From contig JANYGR010000260.1 in assembly GCA_025359355.1 (NCBI GenBank), positions 1-20,032 on the forward strand: a DNA stretch of 20,032 nt. Direction: 5' to 3'. Both the position numbers and the translations under genes were made by a program. Positions 7,706-17,045 of the stretch are shown here, one piece after another. The notes below the pieces were generated by a model. The model made no database searches. It was not told the origin of the DNA and saw only the letters and a list, made by a program, of their open reading frames with translations. Numbering within the stretch: the first letter of the stretch is position 1; each line of letters starts with the position of its first letter. Origin of the DNA: Bacteroidota bacterium. GTDB lineage: Bacteria; Bacteroidota; Bacteroidia; B-17B0; Aurantibacillaceae.

Positions 7706-9346
7706 ATGGCGCTTGCAAATCTGTTTCGAAAAAAATCTGTTCATGCTACTCACTCTGAAGATGGTCATGGAGCCGGCTTACATCGTGTTTTAACAGTTAG
7801 AGATTTAACTTTTTTTGGAATAGCAGCTATCATTGGCGCTGGTAGTTTTAGCAGTATTGGTTCTGCTTGTTTTTCTGGCGGACCAGCCGTTATCTTTTTA
7901 TTTATTATATGCGCCATCGCTTGCGGATTTACAGCCATGTGTTACGCTGAATTTGCCACTCGTGTTCCTGCTTCAGGCTCTGCTTATACTTACGCTTATG
8001 TATCTTTTGGTGAATTATCAGCTTGGATTATTGGTTGGGCACTGTTAATGGAATATTCGATTGGTAATATTTATGTTGCTTTTTCGTGGAGCGGTTATTT
8101 CGTTAATTTAATAGAAGCATTGGGTATACATTTCCCTACTTGGTTAACTAATAATTATTCAGATTCTCATCAAGCTTTTATAGATGGCGTAGCTGGAAAG
8201 CTAAGCGATGCGTGGGCTTCGGCGCCAAATATATTAGGATTAAGAATCATTTTTGACTTACCCGCAGTTATGATTAATATTTTAGTAACATGGCTTGTAT
8301 ATGTTGGCACTAAAGAATCTCGTAATGCCAGTAACATTATGGTGATGATCAAACTGGCTATTATTGTACTTGTTATTATTGTTGGCGGAATGTATGTGGA
8401 TATTAATAACTGGACTCCCTTTATGCCGAATCAATTCAGGGGTGTAATGGCAGGGGTTTCGGGCGTATTCTTTGCATATATAGGCTTTGATGCGGTATCA
8501 ACCTTAGCGGAAGAAAGTAAAAATCCTCAACGTGATTTACCACGTGGTATGATTTATTCTTTAATTATTTGCACTGTTATTTTTATTATCCTCGCCTTGG
8601 TTTTAACAGGCATGGTTTCTTATACGGCTTTAAATGTATCAGATCCATTAGCTGAAGTCTTTGCATTGAAGGGTATTAAATGGATGTTATTTATTGTGTC
8701 AATTGCAGCAGTAGTGGCTATGACGAGTGTGATACTCGTATTTCAAATGGGGCAGCCACGTATATGGATGGCTATGAGTAGGGATGGTTTATTACCAAAA
8801 AAGTTTTCGGAAATACATCCTAAGTATCAAACACCGGCATTTTCAACACTTATCACCGGTTTAGTAGTTGGTATTCCTATCTTTTTTGTAACACCAAAAT
8901 TTGTATTGGATTTTACAAGTATAGGAACCTTATTTGCATTTGTACTAGTGTGTGGCGGAATCCTAATACTACCAAGGAATACAGCGGCTAAAGAAAAAGG
9001 GAAATTTAAAATGCCTTACATCAACGCCAAATTTATTGTGCCTATTATAACAATTGCATCCTTGATTCTTATTTATGTTAATCATATAAGCTTAGTTAGA
9101 AATGATGATGGGTCTTACAATTACCCTATGATTGTTTTTTACATAGTGTGGATTGCGATTGCGGCTCTCTCTTTTATAAAAAATTATTCGCTTATACCTG
9201 TATTAGGATTGTTGTCTTGTTGCTATTTACTTACTGGTATGGGCTGGACGAACTGGATGATGTTTTCTGTTTGGTTAGTTATTGGCTTAGTCGTTTACTT
9301 TATGTATGGCTATAAAAAAAGTAAGTTGAATACAAATCAATCATGA
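7706..9346 (+). CDS. APC-family amino-acid permease (CAT-like)
   Basis: The 546-residue inner-membrane protein has 12 or more hydrophobic helices after a cytoplasmic N-terminus of about 30 residues. TM1 carries the APC substrate-backbone motif as FGIAAIIGAGSFSSIG. Other family marks are YAEFATRVPASGSAYTYAYVSFGELSAWIIGW, the loop AYIGFDAVSTLAEESKNPQRDLPRGM and RDGLLPKKFSEIHPKYQTPAFST, all typical of the cationic amino-acid transporter group. It imports amino acids, probably with protons; the substrate cannot be told from sequence. Its stop overlaps the start of the next gene by 4 bases (ATGA), which implies translational coupling. Confidence 0.9.
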   Translation: MALANLFRKKSVHATHSEDGHGAGLHRVLTVRDLTFFGIAAIIGAGSFSSIGSACFSGGPAVIFLFIICAIACGFTAMCYAEFATRVPASGSAYTYAYVSFGELSAWIIGWALLMEYSIGNIYVAFSWSGYFVNLIEALGIHFPTWLTNNYSDSHQAFIDGVAGKLSDAWASAPNILGLRIIFDLPAVMINILVTWLVYVGTKESRNASNIMVMIKLAIIVLVIIVGGMYVDINNWTPFMPNQFRGVMAGVSGVFFAYIGFDAVSTLAEESKNPQRDLPRGMIYSLIICTVIFIILALVLTGMVSYTALNVSDPLAEVFALKGIKWMLFIVSIAAVVAMTSVILVFQMGQPRIWMAMSRDGLLPKKFSEIHPKYQTPAFSTLITGLVVGIPIFFVTPKFVLDFTSIGTLFAFVLVCGGILILPRNTAAKEKGKFKMPYINAKFIVPIITIASLILIYVNHISLVRNDDGSYNYPMIVFYIVWIAIAALSFIKNYSLIPVLGLLSCCYLLTGMGWTNWMMFSVWLVIGLVVYFMYGYKKSKLNTNQS

Positions 9347-9975
9347 TAAGTGTTTCGAAACAAAACCAATTAATTCAAATTACTATTGATGCTGATATCC
9401 TAAATACAAGTTCTCAGGTATTTAATTTAGAAGCGTTAAAAAGCTCTATTATCAAACAATTACAGCAAGCATTCAATGTTAGAGTTGAACCTTATATTGT
9501 AAATTTTACAATTACCATTAAGGTTTTAAAACACATTTACCAATGTTCTCCTAAAAAAGTATTGTTTCAAATTGTAGATACTATTCCAAATAATAATGCT
9601 GCTGATGCTGATTTAAAAGGATTAAGAATAAAGTTAAATAAGGCTTTTGTTCAAGAAATGATCGATCATAAAAACACACGAACTATTCCTCATGAAGTAG
9701 GTCATTTGTTTGGTTGGAATCATCCGCATGCTAATGCAACTTATGAAAGCATTAATTTACAAGCCCACCCGTTTGAACAATTATTAACGGAACAACAACG
9801 ACAAACAAATTTAATGAGTCAGACTTGGTATGTGCAACGTGCCAAAACCCCATTGGATAAAGCCATTGAGCTTACTCAATATCAAATAAACGTTTTATTA
9901 GAGTATTATGATTTAGGATTGCTTAATAAAAACTTCCATCTCAATTATTTTTTGTTTTGGAAAAAATTAGTGTAA
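9343..9975 (+). CDS. Putative metzincin-type zinc metalloprotease, cytoplasmic
   Basis: The 210-residue protein has an extended zinc-binding motif HEVGHLFGWNH (His117, Glu118, His121, Gly124, His127), an exact HExxHxxGxxH metzincin signature. A candidate Met-turn follows at Met158 (TNLMSQTWY), 31 residues further on, which is a normal spacing. No signal peptide, lipobox or membrane helix is visible, so it appears to be cytosolic, which is unusual for metzincins. The first 80 residues look like mixed alpha/beta without a recognised domain. Its ATG overlaps the stop of the amino-acid permease (ATGA). A role in digesting imported peptides, or in controlling the permease, is only an inference. 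I do not recognise a named family. Confidence 0.7.
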   Translation: MISVSKQNQLIQITIDADILNTSSQVFNLEALKSSIIKQLQQAFNVRVEPYIVNFTITIKVLKHIYQCSPKKVLFQIVDTIPNNNAADADLKGLRIKLNKAFVQEMIDHKNTRTIPHEVGHLFGWNHPHANATYESINLQAHPFEQLLTEQQRQTNLMSQTWYVQRAKTPLDKAIELTQYQINVLLEYYDLGLLNKNFHLNYFLFWKKLV

Positions 9976-10097
9976 TACTGTTTTATTTTATATATTTAGA
10001 AATCAAATAGTAACAACTTTTTGATTTCTCATTTTAGACTTCTCGTTTTTTGATTTCCGTACGCTATTATTTTTTACAACTTAAATCATTTCAAACT

Positions 10098-13000
10098 ATG
10101 CGTAAACATTTACTTTCTACCCTAACAAGCCTATATTTATTAGCTATTTCAACCTATTCATGGGCGCAAACAAATCAATCGTGGATTCAAAAGTATGAGC
10201 ACAAAAAAGTGTTTGTCGAAAATAAAGGGCAATTTAGTATTCCAGCACATGCCAATAATAAAGAAGAGGTTTTGTATGCTGTAGATCACGGCGGCACAAA
10301 AATTTATTTTACTAAAAAAGGAATAACATATACATTTTTAGAAACAACCAAAAAACAAAAAGATGCGAGAGAAATAGCGCGCGAGATGGCTCATGAAAAT
10401 AAAGAAAAATTGTATTCGCCGGAAGAATACCAAAAACATGAAAAAGAAGAGCGTGCTCTTAAAACAAAAACAGACGATGTAACCATGTTGTTTCAAAATG
10501 CCAGTATTAATGTACAATTAGAAGCTAGTGACGAAACATCCGATTATCATAATTATGCTACAATGCAAACTAATGGAACGCTTAATAACATTAGTCACAT
10601 TAAAGGCTTTACCAAATTAACCTACAAAAATATATATCCCAATATTGATATTGATTATACTTTTTCAGAAAAAGGAGGCTTGAAGTACGCCGTGATATTG
10701 CATACCGGAGCAGATGTTACACAACTAAAAATGGAATATGATAATCACATCTCGTTAAGCAATACAGGTGAAATACATATCATTACTAAGTTTGGCGACA
10801 TCATAGACCATGCACCACTTACTTTTTACCAGCAAAATAAGGCATCTATTATTAATTCTAAATTTATTAAAACAGGTAAAACCGTTTCGTTTCAATTAGA
10901 TTCTTACGATAATAGTAAAACTGTAATTATTGATCCATGGGTGCAAACACCTGCATATAATAGTAATTGGGACTGTGTATGGGAATGTGAACGTGATGGC
11001 GCAGGTAATGTATATACGTTTGGCGGCGTCACTCCTGTGCAAATAATAAAGTATAATTCGGCAGGTGTATTACAATGGACATACAACACACCTTACGATA
11101 CTACAACATGGATAGGAACCTTTGCTGTTGATAATGTAGGCAATTCTTATGTAACAAATGGTACAGCAGCAGGCATCATTAAATTAAATACAGCAGGAGT
11201 ATTGCAGTGGACTGTTGGCGGCGGTTCATTAGCTGAATATTGGAACATTGCCTTTAATTGTGATCAAACTAAATTAATAGTGGGTGGAACTGATAATTTA
11301 AGAGGCGCTATTTTTGATATTAATACGAGTAACGGAGCTGTAACAGCCACGAAAATAGTAGCATATGGCTCTGCGTTTTCATTTCCACCGAGCATACAAG
11401 AAGTTAGGTCAATTACATCTTGTGGCAATGGACGGTATTATTTTTTAACCTTAGATTCGATCGGATATATAAATCAAAATTTAACCTTATGTGGCTCTAA
11501 TCCTGCAATTTTTAAAACAACGAGCACACACGGTTTTTCTTATAAATGCGAAAATTACAGATATGATAATACGGGCATTATGGCTATTAGGGCTGATTTG
11601 AATTTTGTATATACGCATAATGGCACTACCCTATTTAAACGATCGTTAGCAAATGCAGCTATTTTAGGATCGGTGGCTATACCTGGAGGCGCTGCTACTA
11701 CAAGCTTGGGGCAAAAAGCGGTAAGTTGTAGCGGTATTGATATTGATGCTAGTGGAAATATTTATGTGGGTTCTACTAATGCGGTTACTAAATTCAGTCC
11801 TGCACTCGTACAGCTCGGAACAGTTGCTGTACCATTTAACGTTTACGATGTGCACGTTAGTACCGCTGGAAATGTTGTAGCTTGTGGCTCAACGGGTAAC
11901 TCAGGCACAGCAACTCGAACAGGGTATATACAATCTATTTCATCATTAACAGCCGCTAATTCCTTATCACTAACCTGTTGTGATATTAATATTTGTCCCG
12001 TTGCAAATATATGTTCCACTGCTGCCCCTATTACCTTACAAGCTGCAACCTCAGGCGGAACGTGGAGTGGCACGGGCATAACCAATGCCGCTACTGGTGT
12101 GTTTAATCCTGCAACAGCAGGTGCAGGCACATTTGTTATTAGCTATAGTTTAGCTTGCGGAGTAGGTACAACAACCATTACTGTTATTACTTGCGGTACT
12201 ATGTCTGTTTGTAATAATGCAGGAACACTTAATGTTACTGGCGGTACAGGGCCGTATAGTTGGGCTAGTACATCAACATCCATTAGTTGCGCGTCTTGCC
12301 CGGGAGGAAATTGCATTCCCTTTGTTTGTTCAGGAACTAGTGTGCCAACATGGACAGCCTCTGGGGGCATTGTTACAGCGCCAAGTGCAGGAACATTCCC
12401 AGTTACGCTAACAGACGCTGCTTCGGGCACTACCGTTACTTTAACAACCCTTTCTGGGATTGCAAGTTGTTCGGTGTCCTCGTGCCCAACACTCACCCTT
12501 TCTGTTACATCACAAACTAATGTTAATTGCTTTGGAGCAAGTACAGGCTCTGCAACCGTTAATTCTACTGGCGGCACAGGGCCTTATACATACACATGGA
12601 GTCCGAGTGGCGGAAATAGTAGTTCGGCCAACAGCCTTAGCGCTGGTATTTACACGGTTTCCGTAAAGGATGCCAATTTATGCCCGGGAGCATTAACCGT
12701 TACCATTACGCAACCAACAGCCTCATTAACTGCTAATATAACAGCAACTACACAAGCGACTTGCGGACAAGCAAATGCCAGTGCTACCGTTACGGCAAGT
12801 GGCGGCACAACAGCTTATACTTATAGTTGGATGCCAACGGGAGGTACTGCTATTACTACTAATTCACTGGGTGCGGGAAGTGTATCTGTTATTGTAACAG
12901 ACGCAAAAGGATGTACTAAAACAGCCATCACAACCATCACTAGTGCAAGTGGGCCAACCTTATCCGTGATTTCACAAACGAATGTAAATTGCTTTGGAGC

Positions 13001-14834
13001 AAGTACCGGCTCTGCAACCGTTAATTCTACTGGTGCCACAGGGCCTTATACATACACATGGAGTCCGGGTAACTTAAATGGTGCAACTCAAACAAATTTA
13101 GCCGCAGGCGTTTATACCATTGTTAATGCTGATGCTGGCGGATGTTCGGGAAGTGGTACAGTAACTATTACACAACCAACAGCGTCATTAACTGCTAATA
13201 TAACAGCAACTACACAAGCTACGTGCGGACAAGCAAATGCCAGTGCTACCGTTACGGCAAGTGGCGGCACAACAGCTTATACTTATAGCTGGATGCCAAC
13301 GGGAGGTACTGCTATTACTACTAATTCGTTGGGTGCGGGAAGTGTATCTGTTATTGTAACAGATGCAAAAGGATGTACTAAAACAGCCATCACAACCATC
13401 ACTAGTGCAAGTGGGCCAACCTTATCCGTGATTTCACAAACGAATGTAAATTGCTTTGGAGCAAGTACAGGCTCTGCAACCGTTAATTCTACTGGTGGCA
13501 CAGGGCCTTATACATACACATGGAATCCGGGTAACTTAAATGGTGCAACTCAAACAAATTTAGCCGCAGGCGTTTATACCATTGTTAATGCTGATGCTGG
13601 CGGATGTTCGGGAAGTGGTACAGTAACTATTACGCAACCAACAGCGTCATTAACAGGTATTACAACAACATCCAATACAACTTGTGGCGGAAGCACTGGT
13701 TCGGCAACAGTTACAGCAAGTGGCGGAACGTTAGGCTATCTTTATAGTTGGAGTCCGGGCGGTGGCTCTTCAAACATAGCTACAGGCTTAACGGCACAAA
13801 ATTATGTAGTAACCATTACTGATGCTAAAAATTGTACGGTAACAGCATCTGCACTTATTAATAGTATCGGTGGACCAACAGTAAGTATTACCTCTCAAAG
13901 CAATATACCTTGTTCTGGTGGCAATGTGGGAAGTGCCACTGTATCTGCGGTTGGTGGTTCTGGCACTTATACATATACATGGAGTCCGAGTGGTGGCAAC
14001 GCTAGTAGCGTCAATGGTTTAGGAGCGGGTATGTATACAGTAACGGTAAATTCGGGTGGTTGTATTGGCACAACTATCGTTACGATAACTCAAGCACCAA
14101 CACTTACATTAAATTTAAGTTCAACATCTGCGACGTGTTCAGCATTAAACGGCTCAGCATGGGTTACTGCTACCGGCGGTTCGGGCGCATATACTTATAC
14201 TTGGAGTAATAGTAGCAATACCTCATCTATATCAGCTTTAGCCGCTGGAGTATATACAGTGAATGTAAATGATGGAGCAGGTTGTATCAAAACAGGCACT
14301 GTATCAGTAGCCGTATCAACGATTACATTTGTTATTGATGCAGGAAATTACACAACCATTCCTACCGGCGGCAGTGCAGCTTTAAACGGAACGGTGCCTG
14401 TGGGTAGTACGTATACATGGAGTCCAAATAATACATTAAGTTGTTCTAATTGTTTAAACCCAATTGCTACACCTGCGCAAAGCACCACGTATACTTTATC
14501 AGTAACTAATACCAATGGTTGCCAAATGAACGATACCGTAACAGTACACATTGATTTACCATGTGGAGAATTGTTTGTTCCAACTGCATTTTCGCCAAAC
14601 AATGATGGTTCTAATGATGTATTATATGTTTATGGTAATTGTATTTCCGATTTAATTTTTGTTGTTTTTAATAGATGGGGTGAAAAAGTATTTGAAACAA
14701 CTGATCCAACGGTGGGTTGGGATGGAACTTTTAACGGAAAGCCCGAAAACCCTGCTGCCTTTGCTTATTATATCAAAGCAAAAGTTGATGGCATTTCAAT
14801 AACTAAAAATGGAAGTATTGCACTTGTAAAATAA
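10098..14834 (+). CDS. Giant T9SS-exported surface protein with SprB repeats
   Basis: The protein has 1578 residues from ATG 10098, which opens a signal peptide MRKHLLSTLTSLYLLAISTY; a TTG 48 bases upstream would spoil it. Order of parts: an N-terminal module (about 30-290) starting VFVENKGQF, as in SBBP-type Bacteroidota proteins; a propeller-like region (about 290-630) with repeated NVYTFGG/NSYVTNG/NIYVGSTN strands; an Ig-like stretch; eight SprB-type repeats (about 795-1410) with the pattern GGTGPYTYTWSP...LAAGVYTV...DAxGC; a PKD-like domain; and a gliding-motility-type C-terminal domain (about 1489-1578) with VPTAFSPNNDGSNDV, FNRWGEKVFET and WDGTFNGK. The last is a type B T9SS sorting domain. 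The protein should pass the outer membrane by T9SS and stay surface-bound, perhaps as an adhesin. Its partner gene is 20 bases downstream. Confidence 0.9.
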   Translation: MRKHLLSTLTSLYLLAISTYSWAQTNQSWIQKYEHKKVFVENKGQFSIPAHANNKEEVLYAVDHGGTKIYFTKKGITYTFLETTKKQKDAREIAREMAHENKEKLYSPEEYQKHEKEERALKTKTDDVTMLFQNASINVQLEASDETSDYHNYATMQTNGTLNNISHIKGFTKLTYKNIYPNIDIDYTFSEKGGLKYAVILHTGADVTQLKMEYDNHISLSNTGEIHIITKFGDIIDHAPLTFYQQNKASIINSKFIKTGKTVSFQLDSYDNSKTVIIDPWVQTPAYNSNWDCVWECERDGAGNVYTFGGVTPVQIIKYNSAGVLQWTYNTPYDTTTWIGTFAVDNVGNSYVTNGTAAGIIKLNTAGVLQWTVGGGSLAEYWNIAFNCDQTKLIVGGTDNLRGAIFDINTSNGAVTATKIVAYGSAFSFPPSIQEVRSITSCGNGRYYFLTLDSIGYINQNLTLCGSNPAIFKTTSTHGFSYKCENYRYDNTGIMAIRADLNFVYTHNGTTLFKRSLANAAILGSVAIPGGAATTSLGQKAVSCSGIDIDASGNIYVGSTNAVTKFSPALVQLGTVAVPFNVYDVHVSTAGNVVACGSTGNSGTATRTGYIQSISSLTAANSLSLTCCDINICPVANICSTAAPITLQAATSGGTWSGTGITNAATGVFNPATAGAGTFVISYSLACGVGTTTITVITCGTMSVCNNAGTLNVTGGTGPYSWASTSTSISCASCPGGNCIPFVCSGTSVPTWTASGGIVTAPSAGTFPVTLTDAASGTTVTLTTLSGIASCSVSSCPTLTLSVTSQTNVNCFGASTGSATVNSTGGTGPYTYTWSPSGGNSSSANSLSAGIYTVSVKDANLCPGALTVTITQPTASLTANITATTQATCGQANASATVTASGGTTAYTYSWMPTGGTAITTNSLGAGSVSVIVTDAKGCTKTAITTITSASGPTLSVISQTNVNCFGASTGSATVNSTGATGPYTYTWSPGNLNGATQTNLAAGVYTIVNADAGGCSGSGTVTITQPTASLTANITATTQATCGQANASATVTASGGTTAYTYSWMPTGGTAITTNSLGAGSVSVIVTDAKGCTKTAITTITSASGPTLSVISQTNVNCFGASTGSATVNSTGGTGPYTYTWNPGNLNGATQTNLAAGVYTIVNADAGGCSGSGTVTITQPTASLTGITTTSNTTCGGSTGSATVTASGGTLGYLYSWSPGGGSSNIATGLTAQNYVVTITDAKNCTVTASALINSIGGPTVSITSQSNIPCSGGNVGSATVSAVGGSGTYTYTWSPSGGNASSVNGLGAGMYTVTVNSGGCIGTTIVTITQAPTLTLNLSSTSATCSALNGSAWVTATGGSGAYTYTWSNSSNTSSISALAAGVYTVNVNDGAGCIKTGTVSVAVSTITFVIDAGNYTTIPTGGSAALNGTVPVGSTYTWSPNNTLSCSNCLNPIATPAQSTTYTLSVTNTNGCQMNDTVTVHIDLPCGELFVPTAFSPNNDGSNDVLYVYGNCISDLIFVVFNRWGEKVFETTDPTVGWDGTFNGKPENPAAFAYYIKAKVDGISITKNGSIALVK
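12711..13172 (+). repeat. 462-bp tandem duplication, copy A (two SprB repeats)
   Basis: This 462-bp unit (154 codons, in frame) encodes two consecutive SprB-type repeats, from the TQATCGQANASATVTASGG repeat through the NVNCFGASTGSATVNSTG repeat. It starts at CAACCAACAG and is followed directly by copy B. By direct reading the copies differ at about 11 positions, so the duplication is recent or kept alike by conversion. Confidence 0.9.
13173..13634 (+). repeat. 462-bp tandem duplication, copy B
   Basis: This is the second copy of the 462-bp unit, directly abutting copy A at an exact offset of 462 bases. A third partial copy of the first 20 bases (CAACCAACAGCGTCATTAAC, 13635-13654) follows. 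Most differences from copy A are silent; GATGPYTYTWSPG in A reads GGTGPYTYTWNPG in B. Confidence 0.9.
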
Positions 14835-14854
14835 ATCAACTTAAAAAACAACAC

Positions 14855-15910
14855 ATGATACATTTTATGTTTAAGAAAAAAATGAATTATTATTTATTAA
14901 TACTCTTATGTTTTATTAGCGTGTTTAATACACAGGCTCAGGATATTCATTTTTCTCAATTTGATGAAACACCCTTGCAATTAAATCCTGCAAATGCCGG
15001 AGTAAAGTTCGAAACCCGCGTGATTGCCAATTATAAAACACAATGGCAAAGTGTGAATGCACCTTTTAAAACAACAGCCATTTCGGGTGATTTTAGATTA
15101 TTAAAAAAGAAAAAACATAATTTAGGAATAGGCTTAGATTTAATTTCGGATAATGCCGCCAATAAAACGATTAAAACAACGCAAGTAAATGTATCTATTT
15201 CTGGAATTATCAAATTATCAAGCGTCAGTAAATTGTCCGCGGGATTAATGGCTGGTTACGCTAATAGAGCGTTAAACGGAACATCATACGAATGGGGCAA
15301 TCAATACAATGGATTAAATTATGATCCTTCAAAACCAACAGGCGAAACTGGCTTAGTTAATAGTTTTTCGTTTTTGGATTTAGGTAGTGGTATTGCTTAT
15401 CAATATGGTGCTAAGGAAATGTATATTTCTGCTAATAATGCTAAGCAATTTACGATAGGCGCTTCTGTTTTCCACCCACATCAACCATCCTATTCTTATT
15501 TAACAAGTGGCACTACTATGTATATGAAATTTGTTTTTCATGGCGATGCGGCTATAGGAATTAAAAATTCAAACTTGGTTCTAAAGCCATCCTACATCGT
15601 TTTCATACAAGGACCTAATAAAGAAATTACACCCGGCTTAGCATTTCAATATATCTTGGGTGAGAAATCAAAATATACCCATTTAAAAAAATTCACAGCC
15701 ATATCTTTAGGTTGTTATTACCGATTAAAAGATGCCGTCATTGCAACGGCTAAATTTGAATATGGCGGATATGCTATTGGCTTGAGTTATGATATTAATT
15801 TATCAAAATTGAAAACAGTTTCTTCTGCAAGGGGTGGATTTGAAATATCCTTACATCTTGGGTTACCTCGATCTCAAAAAGGTGTTGCTGGAGCTTCTCG
15901 AATGTTCTAA
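14855..15910 (+). CDS. PorP/SprF family T9SS outer-membrane protein
   Basis: The 351-residue protein has a signal peptide (core NYYLLILLCFISVFNTQAQ). The mature N-terminus DIHFSQFDETPLQLNPANAGV is the hallmark of PorP/SprF proteins, followed by beta-barrel strands (GLGLDLISDNAANKT, LSAGLMAGYANRAL, FEYGGYAIGLSYDI). PorP/SprF proteins are outer-membrane partners of T9SS, often encoded directly after a large SprB-like surface protein, and help its export or anchoring. Here the gene follows the giant repeat protein by 20 bases in the same direction. ATG 14855 is the first start; ATG 14867 (MFKKKMNYYLL) or 14882 would also give a good signal peptide. A long hairpin terminator lies downstream. Confidence 0.9.
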   Translation: MIHFMFKKKMNYYLLILLCFISVFNTQAQDIHFSQFDETPLQLNPANAGVKFETRVIANYKTQWQSVNAPFKTTAISGDFRLLKKKKHNLGIGLDLISDNAANKTIKTTQVNVSISGIIKLSSVSKLSAGLMAGYANRALNGTSYEWGNQYNGLNYDPSKPTGETGLVNSFSFLDLGSGIAYQYGAKEMYISANNAKQFTIGASVFHPHQPSYSYLTSGTTMYMKFVFHGDAAIGIKNSNLVLKPSYIVFIQGPNKEITPGLAFQYILGEKSKYTHLKKFTAISLGCYYRLKDAVIATAKFEYGGYAIGLSYDINLSKLKTVSSARGGFEISLHLGLPRSQKGVAGASRMF

Positions 15911-15925
15911 TTAAATAAAATCTTC

Positions 15926-15968
15926 AAAAAAAACATTCGTTTTAAAGTTTCCCTTAAAACGAATGTTT
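15926..15968. terminator. Bidirectional intrinsic terminator between porP/sprF and recA
   Basis: A perfect 15-bp stem (15931-15945 with 15954-15968, AAACATTCGTTTTAA/TTAAAACGAATGTTT) has an 8-base loop. The run of A's on its left gives a U-tract for transcripts coming from recA on the minus strand. For the plus strand, the 3' arm ends in TTT followed by AATAAC, a weaker tail. Confidence 0.8.
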
Positions 15969-15992
15969 AATAACAATCTCTCAAAAAATCAA

Positions 15993-17045
15993 TTATGCAT
16001 TAGCGGCTTCCTCAGCTAAAATTGCAATAATTTTATCTTCTATTTCTTGCGCCAAATCAGGGTTTTCAGCAAATAAATTTTTAACTGAATCGCGTCCTTG
16101 TCCTAATTTAGTGTCTTCATAGCTAAACCATGATCCGCTTTTTTTGATCACATTTTTCTCAACACCAATGTCAATAATTTCACCAACTTTACTAATGCCT
16201 TCTCCAAATACGATATCAAATTCAGCCATACGGAAAGGAGGTGCTAATTTATTTTTGATCACTTTCACACGTGTTCTGTTACCAGTTACTACGTCACCAT
16301 CTTTAATTTGACTAATTCTTCTAATATCTAAACGTACCGAAGCATAGAATTTCAAGGCATTTCCACCAGTTGTTGTTTCTGGATTACCAAACATCACTCC
16401 TATTTTTTCACGTAATTGATTGATAAATAAACAACAGCATCCTGTTTTATTAATCGACCCTGTTAATTTACGTAATGCTTGGCTCATCAAACGAGCTTGT
16501 AAACCCATGCGGCTATCACCCATCTCACCTTCTATTTCCGCTTTTGGCGTTAATGCCGCAACCGAGTCAATTACCACAATATCTACAGCACCCGAACGAA
16601 TTAAATTATCTGCAATTTCAAGTGCTTGCTCACCATTATCCGGTTGAGATATTAATAAGCTCTTCGTGTCTACACCTAATTTTTCAGCATAAGATCTATC
16701 AAATGCATGCTCTGCATCAATGATAGCAGCTATACCACCAGCACGTTGCACACTTGCAATAGCATGAATAGCTAGTGTTGTTTTACCAGATGATTCAGGT
16801 CCGTATATTTCAACAACACGTCCACGAGGCAATCCGCCAATACCTAAAGCAATGTTTAACCCTAAAGAACCAGTAGAAATAGAATCCATAGGCTCAATAA
16901 CGCTATCGCCCAATTTCATAATGGTTCCTTTACCGTAGGTTTTTTCTAATTTATCTAAGGTTAATTGTAACGCTTTTAATTTTTCGCTACTAGCAGCATT
17001 TCTGTCTACTGCTTCAATTGTGTCTTCTGATACTTTCTTTGCCAT
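15993..17045 (-). CDS. recA: Recombinase RecA
   Basis: The 350-residue protein is a full-length RecA. It has the N-terminal LDKLEKTYGKGTIMKLGD helix, the Walker A motif GPESSGKT (residues 82-89), Walker B as DIVVIDSVAAL, and loop L1/L2 sequences (EGEMGDSRMGLQARLMSQALRK; FINQLREKIGVMFGNPETTTGGNALKFYASVRLDIRR). RecA forms ATP-dependent filaments on single-stranded DNA for strand exchange and repair. The C-terminal tail is acidic, as usual (EIEDKIIAILAEEAANA). A short N-terminal extension (MAKKVSEDTIEAVDRNAASS) precedes the core. The residue run CCC before the LFINQL strand is a minor oddity. No LexA-type operator is recognisable upstream; a lone TAGATTTG box is the only promoter hint. Confidence 0.97.
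   Translation of the reverse strand: MAKKVSEDTIEAVDRNAASSEKLKALQLTLDKLEKTYGKGTIMKLGDSVIEPMDSISTGSLGLNIALGIGGLPRGRVVEIYGPESSGKTTLAIHAIASVQRAGGIAAIIDAEHAFDRSYAEKLGVDTKSLLISQPDNGEQALEIADNLIRSGAVDIVVIDSVAALTPKAEIEGEMGDSRMGLQARLMSQALRKLTGSINKTGCCCLFINQLREKIGVMFGNPETTTGGNALKFYASVRLDIRRISQIKDGDVVTGNRTRVKVIKNKLAPPFRMAEFDIVFGEGISKVGEIIDIGVEKNVIKKSGSWFSYEDTKLGQGRDSVKNLFAENPDLAQEIEDKIIAILAEEAANA

Noticed and set aside
9998..10029. 10-bp inverted repeat (AGAAATCAAA/TTTGATTTCT) between the metzincin gene and the surface protein gene
   Set aside because: It is A+T rich, with a 12-base loop and no following T-run; too weak to call a terminator.
10050..10097. TTG start adding 16 residues to the giant surface protein
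   Set aside because: It would push the signal peptide inward; ATG 10098 gives a clean one.
12143..12577. Open reading frame of 144 codons on the minus strand opposite the giant surface protein
   Set aside because: It is antisense to the repeat-rich, low-complexity gene, and its Val/Pro/Ala-rich sequence mirrors that of the other minus-strand frames here; no start context or family.
12821..13501. Two near-identical minus-strand 72-codon frames (12821-13039 and 13283-13501)
   Set aside because: They are mirror images of the 462-bp tandem duplication in the plus-strand gene, not genes.
12480..14330. Repeated blocks that might suggest a CRISPR-like or satellite array
   Set aside because: The period is protein-domain sized and in frame; these are SprB repeats, and there is no repeat-spacer pattern anywhere in the window.
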